Shown here: positions 1 to 10,640 of the stretch, in pieces
How the letters are laid out: each line of letters opens with the position of its first letter
Numbering within the stretch: position 1 is the stretch's first letter
Assembly (NCBI RefSeq): GCF_036898095.1
Contig: NC_090761.1
Coordinates: 43,196,946-43,260,945, forward strand
DNA: 64,000 nt
Source: Palaemon carinicauda
Lineage: Eukaryota; Arthropoda; Malacostraca; Decapoda; Palaemonidae
Reading direction: 5' to 3'
The notes under the pieces: generated by a model
What the model was told of the DNA's origin: nothing
What the model saw: the letters and a program-made list of their open reading frames with translations, nothing else
The model's database searches: none
Translations under genes and position numbers: made by a program

Positions 1-249
1 GAAGATCCTGAGCATAATCATCCAAAAATGGGGTTGTGGGTTGAACTGGGGAGGTTTGTCTCCATTTTCAGACTACTCCGTGAGAGACTGCTGTAAGCCC
101 AAGGATTGAACTCCATTAATCCCTGAACAGGTAAAGTCTTTCCCCCTACCAGAAGCTGCTCATTGTTGGTGTGAAGGACGAGTCTTTAACTGCCTTGCCT
201 CTACTTCCTTGATCTCTAGATTGACCAACTTTTCCAGACTTTTAAGATG

Positions 250-430
250 ATTTTCTAGGAGGACACTAAAATCAAACCTTTGTTCTCTAACCTTGGGTAT
301 TGCCAGTCTCTGTACCATGGTCTTCCACTGTCCTGGGTTAAGAGTGCTCTTGTTTTGTTGACATTTTTATAGTATATATAGAAGATTTTTGTTGTTGCTC
401 TTAAGATACTTTATTTTTCTGTTTCCTTTC
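250..430 (+). mobile_element. Short internally deleted LINE copy (SINE-like)
   Basis: The first half (about 250-345) matches the 5' untranslated part of the LINE at 17255-21132 (its 17560-17670), including the stretch CCATGGTCTTCCACTGTC. The second half (about 360-430) matches that LINE's 3' untranslated part, with a TTTTTATAGT-TATATA block and the start of the TTTCCTTTC tail motif. The whole coding region is missing between the two. The same arrangement recurs at 25931-26372, so this is probably a non-autonomous family mobilised by the parent LINE rather than random decay. The tail is cut at about 430. Confidence 0.6.
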
Positions 431-469
431 TTCTTTTCTGTTGCCCAGGCAAAGATAGTGACCAGGATC
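431..469 (-). repeat. 39-nt patch of DIRS RNase H sequence
   Basis: These 39 bases match 16043-16081, inside the DIRS-B RNase H region, with one mismatch and in the same orientation. The match starts exactly where the LINE tail at 250-430 stops. Nothing else in the surrounding 500 bases looks like DIRS coding sequence, so the patch looks like a template switch or filler insertion. Confidence 0.55.
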
Positions 470-1050
470 AAGGTTACATAATAAAAAACTAACATCACAC
501 AATAATATAAGAAAATTAATAAAATTGATTGCTTTTTTCTTAGTAATTGTAATAACCAAGAACGAAGAATAACGACAACGTAACAAATAAACAAGGATAT
601 AGTCTAAATCGAGCGTTCCTGAGGCGAGTACAAACTAACAGACTAAATCGCTAAACTTTAAATCGCTATTCTTCGTAGGTCCAAATTGGACTTGCAAGCA
701 AATAAATACCATAGTAAAAACTAATAATAACTAATGATAACACAAAAGGCCATAAAATGTAAGTGATATAACCTAGATGACAGAGTACCAGATGGGCAAA
801 AATAACTAGAAAATTTACCGAAGCGAACATAACCCAAAATGGCTGCCGATATCTCGGCAGGACAATCGCTTCCAAAACTAAAAACCACCATATTGGAAAC
901 AGAAAAAATGCCCGGTACTGCAATAAGCTGCGAAAACAAACTATGGTACTTAACATTGGTAAGGGTGAAGTAGCAACGTCAGTCATGTTGAAATAACGAG
1001 AAACTCTTCGAAAAAACACTGTGGCCAAACAAATTCAACTTGCTCGCAAG
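470..1050. other. No recognisable gene
   Basis: A hydrophobic open frame on the minus strand (666-1028) lacks an ATG start and shows no known domain, so I do not call it a gene. A weak hairpin CTGCCGA/TCGGCAG lies at 843-860. Confidence 0.4.
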
Positions 1051-1379
1051 TCTAAAAACAGAAGGATGACCTGGTGAGCGCGAGTGGTAGGTGTCGGTAG
1101 GGTAACCCAACTGTATTCTCTAGGGCCTGTCACAGCCCTCCCCCTTTGATGAAGGGATTATCTAAATGGAAGACAGCCTGTGAATAGTGTTTTACAAACG
1201 CCCTTGTTAGATATAAGACACCAACAAGGTGCTCACGCGAGGGTTGTAACCTCTGCATTCCATGCTTTTAATTTTCTCTGGTATATTTGGAAGATTTATA
1301 TCAGAAAAAGTACAAAGGAGGACTTTTTCACCGGCCGTCACAGGTCTCTCCCCAGAAATAGATTTTTCCTTCGTCAAAA
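1051..1379 (+). mobile_element. DIRS-B terminal repeat, plus-orientation copy
   Basis: The segment is the reverse complement of the DIRS-B left ITR at 13798-14136. Shared blocks include AGGATGACCT, GGAAGACAGCCTGTGAATAG, the CTCTGCATTCCATGCTTTTA stretch and the end block CAGGTCTCTCCCCAGAAAT...CTTCGTCAAAA. It is therefore the 3' end of a plus-strand copy. No ICR or recombinase is visible to its left, so only the terminal repeat survives. Bases 1380-1390 (TCCCTTTTCTG) resemble the sequence that follows the same end inside the ICR at 14239. Confidence 0.75.
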
Positions 1380-1390
1380 TCCCTTTTCTG

Positions 1391-1489
1391 TTTCCTTTCC
1401 TCACCAAGCTATTGTCACTGTTGGAGCCCCTGGGCTTATAGCATCCTACTTTTCCAACTAGGGTTGGAGTTTTAGCAAGTAATACTAGA
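1391..1489 (+). mobile_element. LINE 3' tail fragment
   Basis: This is a 5'-truncated copy of the conserved tail of the LINE at 17255-21132: TTTCCTTTCCTCACC, then GGAGCCCCTGGGCTTATAGC, then AACTAGGGTTGGAG, ending in an AAGTAATA tract. The same tail closes the copies at 21030-21132, 26277-26372 and 60412-60524. It is inserted directly at the outer end of the DIRS terminal repeat to its left. Confidence 0.8.
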
Positions 1490-1499
1490 GCCCTCCTTT

Positions 1500-2960
1500 T
1501 GAGTCCTGGCAGGATGGAATGTGGTGGTGTCTCTCCTACACCAGGTTGAAGGTTTGAGACTGGTACATGCTGCTGGGGAACAGTGTACTGTATACAGTGA
1601 GGGATGGTGGCAACTTAAGCTGTCATAACAGGAAAGGATTTCCTTCCCTTAAAGTGTCGTCTGGGCTTCTTGCCCTCGGGTTGAGGTCCTTCACTTGGTA
1701 AATTTCCATTAAGAGGACATATCCCACTTTTCTACAAAGCTCTTATTCTCCTAAGCCACTTTGTCCATGACTTCCTCAACCAATTTGAACAACTTTTCCC
1801 CAGATAATGGATTATGTTTTCCAGGTTCATGCCTGATCGTAGCACCTGCTAGTATGTATTATCTACATGCTCTCCTGGCTAGGAAGAAAGCATGTAGATT
1901 ACTATAAAAATGGTAGGAGTCTCTTTGCCAAGACAGGGTAAGAGATTTGAAATATTTTCCAATAAGCATCTAGATAAGATTGGAAGGATGAAGAGGCAGA
2001 TAGTCTCTCTGGCATCCAATTTTTCCCTTAGTAGGGATTCTGGAAATCTAGGCAGTTTCTCATTTAACTGCTTGCCTCAGATGTCTAACTAGTTTCTCAA
2101 CAGTAAAGGTATATTGGACATCCAACTCTCCAAATTGAAAGGAAGGGCTAGGGAGACAGGCTTGCACTCTTTTAGCACTGAGAATGGTATACTTACCACT
2201 ACGGTAGCTTTTAAGAGGCAAAAGGGAAGACAACATTCTTGGGGGGCTACAAAGGTGGCCTGCTTCCTGCCAAAGGCAGAAAGTTGGGTATTAGTGAATT
2301 TTGCACTTCAGCTTCCTTACCTTAGGGATTTATCACTAATTGATGCTTCCGAGTTGAGCCTTACACAGCAGTAAGGGTAATTTTTAATTTACGGGAACAA
2401 TTCCAAGTCCGAGAATGACTTATAACAAACCCTCTGATGTGGAGGTACCCTTCGCTTAAATATATGCTTATAGTAACGTCAGGGGTTCTTAATTGCACAT
2501 TCTGGTAGGCTCGAAGCTAGGGGACCCTTGGAAGCAGGTGCCTTTTGTAAAGCTTCTATCCTCCTCACTATGAGGTCCACTTGAGAACGTTCAAGTTTGG
2601 TGGTTAGGTTTTCCATGAAAGATTTCATGGGCACCCAAGTTCCAGGTTACCAGGAAACAAAGGTTTGTCCGACTTAAGGGTGGAAGTGGAGGCTGGGGCT
2701 TGAGCAGCAGGGATGGGGGAAAATACTAAGGAGGCACTGGGAACTGTATTCACCCGATGTACATTTAATGACCTTAGAGGCTTCTGTGGTCAGCAGGATC
2801 CTCTACCTCTGAGGACCTAGTAGTAGTTTTAGGCATGCAGCTGGCATCCAGGCTCACTACTTTCAGAGCACCCCAAACTTCACCTGCATGATCTGCTGGT
2901 ACTGGCAGAGTTGAACCATCAGTAACTGGTGACCAGAGGTCACGCTCAGCCTTGGGAACG
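1500..2960 (-). pseudogene. Worn DIRS gag relic
   Basis: No long frame is open. On the minus strand the segment around 1730-1900 (TTTTCCCCAGATAATGG, then a GGTTCATGCCTGATC block) aligns by eye with the DIRS-B gag at 21640-21790 (TTTACCCCAGCAGGAGG, GGTTCATGTCTGAT), including the order of blocks. The remainder has the same layout but is too diverged to read as protein. I infer an old gag fragment, with little certainty for its outer limits. Confidence 0.35.
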
Positions 2961-3135
2961 GAGGTCCTTCAGTTCCAGAGAAGGAAGATAATGGGTACCT
3001 TGTTTAGAGCTTCTAGAAATCTACCTTCATATCAGACCGGTAAATTGTAAAAAATAATTTAAATGAGTACACATTAAAAATTATATCTTAGAATTGAGTA
3101 AACATTTGTATGTTCAAGAGACCTAACCTAAATAA

Positions 3136-4080
3136 CGGATTTTGAGCGAAGCGAAAAATCTATTTTTGGGCGAGATAGCCATGACGTCCTGATGGAAGGT
3201 TCCTTCGGTAGCTTCCTTGGGTATATTTAACTACAAGGATATTCCCAGAGAATTAAACCACAGGTTATCACAGAATTCTAACTTCTGGTGCGAGTACCCT
3301 AAAGGTTTCCCTCTACGATATCGTATATCAACAGGGGACGTATGTATTAACACGCCACATAGCTATCTGCACCCCATATAGAGTTAACACTTCGATATGG
3401 AAAGGTGGAGAATAACTGGGGAGCCGTTCCACAGTTACACTCGTCCGTGGCTGCTTTTGGTACTCTAAACGTAAACAAACAGGCGCCATTGCTAAATGAC
3501 GTCACGTCCGTCCTCATCCTGATGCCAGCTCCTTGCTAATCTCCATGTTACAGCAGGACAGGGCGGGGCCTGAAAGGCTGGACTAGAATAGACTGGAGGG
3601 TCCATCAGGAAGTCATGGCTATCTCACCCAAAAATAGATTTTTCGCTTCGCTCAAAATCCGTATTTTGGGCTCAAGCCATGACGTCCTGATGTAAGTGTA
3701 CCAGAGAATTAATGTATCGTGGAAAATTCCCCTTTTTAAAAGTAAGTGCCATGGGCTCCGAAAAGAGGTATGTAATGTGACCTCGGTAGAGGTTCCGTGG
3801 GAATCCAGCTTCCTGCACCCTTGGCAGAGAAGTCCCGGCGGATTATACCAAAATCCGAAGGGGTCATCGAAGGGCTACTCACCCTGCGGAGAGTTCGTGC
3901 AGGACAAGACAGAAGGTTAATATTCGGGTAGGAATATTCAAGTGTAGACAAGTGATAATCACTATACTCCATGGATTAGAGATCAATCTGGTCTCGAAGG
4001 CAGGACGAAGGTAAGTATTCAAGTAGGAATATTACACAGCATGAGTGAGTATATAATACAGATAATTTATATTCTTCTCA
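3136..4080 (-). mobile_element. DIRS family C, 3' end
   Basis: The outer end starts CGGATTTTGAGCGAAGCG and continues into a terminal region with GATAGCCATGACGTCCTGATGG. At 3601-3715 lies an ICR that contains the reverse complement of this end followed by a second, related end. This ITR-plus-ICR pairing is the hallmark of DIRS-type tyrosine recombinase retrotransposons. The ends differ from families A and B, so it is a separate family. Sequence above the ICR (3716-4080) has no recognisable coding content. The LINE at 4085 onwards cuts the element before the recombinase gene. Confidence 0.65.
3601..3715 (-). repeat. DIRS-C internal complementary region
   Basis: First half (3601-3661): AAAAATAGATTTTTCGCTTC...CTCAAAATCCG is the reverse complement of the outer end at 3136-3195. 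Second half (3661-3715): TATTTTGGGCTCAAGCCATG... corresponds to the other terminus. The two halves are nearly palindromic around the junction (AGTCATGGCT / AGCCATGACG). In DIRS elements the ICR templates joining of the two ends during circle formation. Confidence 0.7.
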
Positions 4081-4419
4081 TTCCATAATGGTAATAGGAG
4101 CGGAGATGAATTGAATATAGGATTTACGCATTAAGCCAAGCACTGGGGCATCAAAGGCCATTCAGCGCTATAACGAAAATCATTCAATCATATCTGTACA
4201 CTCACACCATTTAGTATCATTTTAACCTTTAATACAAATCGTAACACTTTCATACAATAAAATCTAGATGTGAAATAAATAGGGATTAAAAGGGTAAAAT
4301 AAATAAATGAATAAAATCAATTATAGCTCGTAATATAACCCAATACTTTGTATAAATTTTCTCAAGTTCAAGGTATTACAGTTTTCCCCCAGTATATCTC
4401 TTAAAGGTTTGTCCTGGAG

Positions 4420-7400
4420 TTAATGTGTCCTCCTCTGAAGATTAAAAACAGGACAATCGACTAAAATATGTTTAACATCCATTGTCACTTGACAGGTATT
4501 ACAAAGAGGGGCCTGTCTCCCTTCCCCACTCTTCATTAAATAATTGTGCGTTGCATGTGTATGGCCAATACGCAGCCTAGTTAAAATAATGGTATCCCTT
4601 CTACTTGTAGAATTACAAGATGACCATTTATCCACCAATGGGTGGATTTGTTTCAATTTTGTATTGGTGGTCAGTTCAGACCATCGAGCTTGCCACTTAT
4701 TTTTACAGTAAAGATGAATCTCACTTTTAAGATCTTTGTAAGGAATACTCAAGGGGGATGGATTACTTAGCCCTGAAGCTTCCTTTGCTGCCTTATCTAC
4801 TTGTTCATTCCCATCCACCCCAACATGGGCAGGGACCCAACAGAAGTGAACACTGATACTCTTCCTAGATTGCAGAAGTACTAACCAGTCCTGCACCTCT
4901 TGTACTAGATGATGGCCTGGCATAATTTGTTTTAATGAGAGTAAAACACTATTGGAATCCGTAAAAATTGTATTAAAACTATTTTGGTTGCCATTTTTAA
5001 AAATATGTAGGACTGCGAGAATTATTGCGTACAGCTCAGCAGTAAAAATTGAACAAGAGGATGGGAGTTTCCTTCTAATAACAATATCCCCCACCACAGC
5101 TGCACTTCCAACTCCTGCAGCCGATTTGGAGCCATCTGTAAAAACATGTTTCCCATGACGTTGAGCAGCATGATTTAAAAAATCACTTTTCATTACCCTA
5201 CTAGGTAAGGTATTTTTCCCTCCTGCCGTAAAACATACTTTAACAGGTGGATTACACCAAGGAGGAGACTTGGGATATCCTATCTCTGCTATCTGTGCTG
5301 TTAACAAGCCTACTTCTCTAGCATCATTTTTCAGCTGTACTTCCAAAGGCTTAGGCACTCTAGATCTGTTAGGAGCCCGATCTAAAGGCGCCCTAACATA
5401 TTTACAGTTAGGATTGTTTCTCACAGCAAGGGACCTAGCTAAAAACCTCAAACTCAACTCCTCTCTGCGAATGGAAAGGGGAGGTATGCCAGATACTGTC
5501 AATGGGAGATGTTCTGTAAGCACCTGTGCAGATGCGAAGCCCAGCATTGTGAACAATATCAAGTTTTCCAAGTAAAGTCTTTGTAGCTGACCTTGTAGCT
5601 GACCCATATATTTGGCATGCATAGTCTAACTTGCTCAGACACAAAGAGTATAAATTCTAAGCAAAGTTGTTCTATCAGCACCCCAATCAAAATGCGATAC
5701 CACTTTCAGAATGTTCAGTGACTTCTTAACCCTGATAGATAGGTCATTTATATGGGGACCAAATGTCATTTTCTTGTCGAAAATGACTAAGAAACTTGAC
5801 ACTATCCTCATATGGCAAAATACAATCATTTAAGAAAAGGGTGGGGATCTCTTCCCTTTTACGAGTACGAGTAAAGCGAATGGCATTGGTCTTCTGAGGA
5901 GAAAACATGAATCCACGAGAATTTGCCCATGCGGAAGCAGCATTTATTGCAATTTGAAGATTTTGGCATGCTTGTAGTGCAGATGATCCACTACAATAAA
6001 TTGCAAAGTCATCGACAAATAGTGATCCTTGTATGCCAGGAGGTATGTGACTAATGAGACTATTAATAGCAACAGCAAACAAGGTCACACTCAATACGCT
6101 GCCTTGGGGGACACCTTCTTCTTGCATGTAGGATGAAGATATTTCTGACCCAACTCTCACTTTAATGAGCGGTTTGATAAAAATTCCTCAATAAAAGAGA
6201 ACTTATGTCCTCCTATACCCCACGAGGCCAATTGCTTTAAAATACCACCCCTCCAGGTGGTGTCATATGCCTTTTCGAGGTCAAAAAAGACACCCACCAC
6301 CTGGTTTTGGTTAGAAAAAGCATTTGAAATTTCCCTTGATAACATCAGCAAAGGGTCTAGAGTACTTCGGTTCTGCCTAAAACCAAACTGTCTTAGATTT
6401 TTTGATTCGAGATACCACACAAGTCTGTTGTTGATCATTCTCTCAAATAGTTTGCATATGCAACTGGTCAAGGATATGGGCCTATAACTAGATGGCAGTT
6501 CTGGGTCTTTACCAGACTTGTGGCCTGGAATTACAATTGAAGTATGCCGGGAATCAGGAGATGTATGGGAAGCCCATAGACCATTAAAGGTTTCTAATAA
6601 AAATTCCTTGGTATCCACTGGAAGATGCGATATCATTTCATACCGGATGCCATCCTCACCTGGGGCAGTTGAAGAAGAGCTAGAGATAGCATTTTGCATC
6701 TCCTCCATACTAAAAGGCAGGTTAAAAGCTTCAGTATTTGAAGCAGCAGGAGGAACAACAGATGTTGATGCTCTAATTTGTTGAAATGCTGGGGAATAGT
6801 TGTCAGCACTTGATACATGGGCAAAGTGCTTAGCAAGAACCTCTGCTACATCTTTGGGGTCAGATATATATACAGTATATCTATTATTTTCCCTTAATAA
6901 TGGTAGAGGCTTAGGGACGAATTTACCTTGAAGTTTTCTAATCTTGTCCCATATTTCCTTTGAAGGAGTTTTGGTATTAATATTAGATATACATTTCTTC
7001 CAAGATGCTCTCTTTGCTTTTTTAAAAGTTCTTTTTTGTTTGGCACAGGCTCTGAGGTACGCTATTCTATCTGCTACATAGTTTGTTCTCAATTATCTTC
7101 TGAAGCAAGTTCGGGTCACTTTTCTTGCGTCGGCACATTCTTTACTCCACCAAGGAACTACAGAGCAATGAGGTAAACCGCATGTTTTAGGTATAAACTT
7201 GCTAGCATTATCATCAATATTTTCAAGATGTTGATAGGCATGCACTGGAGATGTAAATTCATCATACTCTATCGGTGTGTGAACAGTTTTCATAAGCTGC
7301 CCAGTCTGCCTCATCTATCTTCCATTTTGGTGGACACTGAGAAGGAAGATAATGGACATAATTTAACATTATTGGCCAATGGTCACTGCCATGTAGGTGT

Positions 7401-8035
7401 TCATTTACTGACCAAAGGTAGTCTAATCGAATGGATGAGGAACAGATTGACAAATCAATGGCTGATGTAGAGTTGTGGAATACATCATACCTAGTTGGAG
7501 AACCATCATTCATTAGTATTACATCATTGTTGTCGATTGATTCTTCAACAAGTTTACCCCATCTATCGCACACATTTCCACCCCATAAAGTATGCTTTGC
7601 ATTAAAATCGCCCATTAAAATAAAAGGGGTAGGAAGCTGATTAATCAGGTCTTGGAGGTCAGAAAGTCTAAGCCTTCTTGGATTACCAGCATGATCTAAG
7701 AGGAAAAGTTCTAAGGATGGTTCAATATATAGCGAGCATAAAGTAATTTTTTTCCCGATATGAGTTCTAACTGCACATGCCTGTAGTGGTGTATTGAGTA
7801 GGATTGTTTTAAATTTTACAGATTTGTGAATAATAAAACCTGTACCACCTTGAGCTCTTGCAGCTTGCAAAGGAGGGGATCTACAAAAATGATAATTGAG
7901 TCCAGGATTGAATGGTTTGTCACTGATCTTTGTTTCCTGTAGACAAATTACCTTCGTGTCCGAGTCCCTGGTTAAAGTTTTTATTTGCTCAATGCTAGTA
8001 CTTAGACCTCTGCAATTCCACTGGATGATAGACAT
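4420..8035 (-). pseudogene. LINE ORF2: endonuclease, RT, RNase H (frameshifted)
   Basis: This encodes the replication enzyme that nicks the target, primes on it and copies the RNA. The ATG at 8033-8035 opens an APE endonuclease (8035-7262) with motifs IIQWNCRG, CLQETKI, GDFNAKHTLW and GSDHWPI. The RT follows (7092-5744) with PISLTSCICKLFERM, GVFFDLEKAYDT, EGVPQGSVLS and the catalytic box FVDDFAIY (Phe-Val in place of the usual Tyr-Ala). RNase H occupies roughly 5160-4730: VFTDGSKSAAGVGS, FTAELYAIILAV, FTDSNSVLLSL and WVPAHVGVDGNEQVDKAA supply the D-E-D-D set. A Cys/His stretch (CNTCQVTMDVKHILVDC) closes the protein near 4460. Frame breaks fall near 7262-7092, 6160, 5830-5740 and 5640. Confidence 0.85.
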
Positions 8036-8037
8036 TA
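8033..8037 (-). promoter_or_regulatory. TAATG stop/start overlap between LINE ORF1 and ORF2
   Basis: On the minus strand the TAA that ends one ORF1 frame (8262-8035) overlaps the ATG of ORF2 as TAATG. Such an overlap is known in other two-ORF LINEs (silkworm SART1) to couple termination of ORF1 to re-initiation on ORF2. Here it is inferred from sequence alone, and ORF1 itself is broken upstream. Confidence 0.6.
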
Positions 8038-9912
8038 TCTTTTGTTATTATTTTTCTTTGTCTCATTCGTCTTTTGGGACTTTTCAGATGAAGCCATGTA
8101 AGGCCTGGAGATGGAAGGCTTTACTAAGCCACCACTCTTCTTTCTTTCTATGATCTTCATAAGAGTCAACCTTAAGATTATGAGCAGTAGGGCACTTACC
8201 TGACTTTGATGAAGGTGAGGATGATGGGGATCTTTTCCTCTTTGGAAGATCTTGTTTTCCAATCTCCATCAAATCAGGTAGAGATTCTGCCTTTGACAAT
8301 ACATTTAAGGTGGTGGAAGCCACATTGGCTTCCTTGGAGGATTGTGCTAGAACTTCAACAGTTCGAGCACTTAACCCAGAAGGCTGGGCTACTACCTCTA
8401 GGGGAGATGCTCCTATCGGTGACATTACTTTCGGTGTATTGGAAACCATATTGACCTCTTTGGAGGTTTGTGCTCTGGCTTTTATAGGCTGAGCACTTGA
8501 CCCAGATGGCTGGGTTACTACCACTAAGGGAGATGCACCTGACGGGCCAGGTGCTGCCACTGGTCCCCCTGTGGTAGAAGGGGTAGTGGATTATAATCTT
8601 TTGGTGGCATCTTAACCGCGCGAGCAAAATTAAGTTGCCGATTGAGTAAATGCTTTGCATAACCTACACTTATATGTTCAGCATTTGCTTTCAAGATTGC
8701 AGCTGCTTCTTTCTTGTATTCTCTACATCTTTTATCATTTGATTTATGGTGATCTTTACAGTTTGCACAGGTTGTATCTCTGTTGCATTGGCCATGTTCT
8801 AACAAAGAACAGTTAATACAGATCTTCGTAATTATTGCAGTATCGGGAAGGGTGACTGTACTTGAAACAATTAAAGCATTGTAAAGGCCTAGGTTTATAT
8901 TCTCGAACACGTACTCTTTCATTCTCAATAATTATATGATCTGGTATAACAGGGGTTTCAAATGTTAAAACTACCATGCTTGTTTGAGGGATCTTACTTA
9001 CTTTCCAAACATTAGCAGGGCACATGTCCAGAATTTCTGGTTCTGAAAATTTATATAGATCTTTATCAAAAACTACTCCTTTACCATAGCTGAAGCTCAT
9101 ATGTGGTTTAATATCCTTAATAGGTTCAATTTCTGCAATCTTCATGCCACAAAGCATGTGAGCTTGAGTATCTGATTTTGCATTAATCAAAACAGATTGC
9201 TTACCGTATCTACTAATATCCTTACTTTTAATTAAACCAACTTTTTTTTGTATAAATTTACTAATCTTATAATAGTTATAATTATCTATCTTCCCAGATG
9301 CAATTATCCATGTTGGGGGATTGGGGGTTCTTACTTCTGGAAGTCTATGCTCTATTTCTTTTTCCATCCATTCTTCTGGTTTATATACCTCTAGGTGTCT
9401 TGGTGCTTTATCACAGAGCCCCAGAAATCAAACAATTGTCAATTTTTATGCTCTAAATTTTTATTTGCTTCTAAAGCAATCTCAAAACTTGAAAATGAGA
9501 CCCAAGCTTCCCAAAAGCCTTTACTACCATTAAGCTCCATTAAAATTTCTTTGATTGCCCCAAATCTACAGAAGGCTTCATGAATTATGTCATAGCTACA
9601 ACCAATTGGTGTGTTTTTTAAGTGGAGAATTTTCAGATTTTTTGTTGGATCTGGTAATGAGCCAGAACCAGAGAGTAAAGTATTAGTTATTACTAGAATC
9701 ATTTTTCACCAGTGCCGATAAATTGTCTTTAACAACTCTGGTCAGAGAAGTATTGTTGGAGGAATCCTTTTTATTGCCGAGGTTATCAACAGAGTTTTCC
9801 CTATTTAAACAAGCAGAAGTCATCAACGGTGTCTGGGGTTCGCCATTTGATCCAGGGGTACGGGGAATATTAAGTTACTCATTATTTTTTTGTGGGGGAG
9901 GGAAGGGGTCAT
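8035..9912 (-). pseudogene. LINE ORF1: nucleic-acid-binding Gag-like protein (frameshifted)
   Basis: The likely start is the ATG at 9910-9912. Pieces lie in different frames. About 9702-9439 carries an RRM-like fold (LKILHLKNTPIG as RNP2, KGFWEAWVSFSSFE as RNP1). 9367-8813 ends in a CCHC knuckle CFNCFKYSHPSRYC. 8928-8524 carries further Cys/His pairs (CINCSLLEHGQC, CANCKDHHKSNDKRC). 8560-8035 is a low-complexity tail in which a unit of about 42 residues beginning GASPL is present twice. ORF1 proteins of this kind package the LINE RNA into a ribonucleoprotein. At least four frame breaks make it inactive. Confidence 0.75.
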
Positions 9913-10096
9913 AATAACAATGAAAAAAAAAAAAAAACAATGGAAAAAATAAAGTTTAAGGGAGAGAAAATTAAGATTGTCTGAAATTCCAAAGAAGACA
10001 CAGTTAGCCTTTCCTGGAATTAATTTCTCCACCAATGACACCTGTGAAAGCTGCTTACCAAATGTCCACTCCCTACCCTACCACAAAGGGATGGTA

Positions 10097-10192
10097 CCAC
10101 TATGATTAGAGTGGCTCAAGTGTATGCCAAACCCGCTTGATGGGACCGAGAGCATTTCAAGAAAACAATCATCCCCACTCTAATCATAGTGG
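10097..10192. repeat. Perfect 18-bp inverted repeat
   Basis: The arms CCACTATGATTAGAGTGG (10097-10114) and CCACTCTAATCATAGTGG (10175-10192) are exact reverse complements separated by 60 bases. This could be the termini of a very small MITE or a hairpin, and no target duplication is evident. Confidence 0.7.
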
Positions 10193-10579
10193 CAGGCAAA
10201 CCGGACAGAATGCCGAGAGTCCTATCTCTATGAAATCGCCAACCCCTGGAATCCGAAGGCCAAATTTCCTACGAGATAGTTCCGCGTGCCAGTATGGGAA
10301 TACTGACACTCCTAGGTGTCCAAACATTTTCGGGCAGTTGGCAAGACCACCACAGCTCCCACAATTGATTTTGAAATAATAACCGATCATGGATACAATG
10401 TCCCCTCTAAAAAACCTGGACAGTGAAATGGGTAAGAGAGTTTTGACAGCAAGGTTGGAGACAACTGATAATTATGAAGGAGGAATAAGCAATAAGAAGT
10501 AATAGAAAAAGAAAGAAATTTAGATTCAAACTGAGGAAAAGAAATTCCCAGTTCGAGAGCCCTCTTGCCCGTCACAAGC

Positions 10580-10611
10580 CTTCAGCACGGGAATGATATG
10601 CCGTGCTGAAG
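10580..10611. repeat. 11-bp hairpin with 10-base loop
   Basis: CTTCAGCACGG at 10580-10590 is the exact reverse complement of CCGTGCTGAAG at 10601-10611. It lies just downstream (minus strand) of the point where the DIRS-B gag copy ends at 10641. Confidence 0.6.
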
Positions 10612-10640
10612 CCCAATGACTTCATCAAGGCATTCTCTCG

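Larger units (their letters stand above)
4085..9930 (-). mobile_element. I-type LINE (non-LTR retrotransposon) with RNase H
   Basis: This minus-strand element has two ORFs. ORF1 (about 9912-8035) has RRM-like and zinc-knuckle parts. ORF2 (8035-4420) has APE endonuclease, reverse transcriptase and a C-terminal RNase H, the order seen in the I superfamily. The 3' untranslated region runs to about 4085. Several frameshifts make it inactive. It separates DIRS-C sequence (below 4080) from DIRS-B gag sequence (above 10640). I did not find a target site duplication. Confidence 0.8.
9931..10640. other. No gene; AT-rich spacer with two hairpins
   Basis: A poly-A run sits at about 9922-9940, next to the presumed LINE 5' end. 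Two perfect inverted repeats (10097-10192 and 10580-10611) are listed separately. Open frames here overlap both strands and show no domain. Confidence 0.5.

Noticed and set aside
220..247. Resemblance of GATTGACCAACTTTTCCAGAC to the LINE sequence just before its ORF
   Set aside because: It comes before, not after, the 5' UTR block in this copy, so order is wrong; probably chance or a shuffled piece.
666..1028. 120-codon hydrophobic minus-strand frame, possible membrane protein
   Set aside because: It starts with TTG rather than ATG, has no recognisable domain, and lies among transposon fragments; the hydrophobic look follows from AT-rich codons.
10137..10379. 80-codon plus-strand frame near the 18-bp inverted repeat
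   Set aside because: It spans one arm of the inverted repeat, has no domain and is matched by an equally long frame on the other strand.
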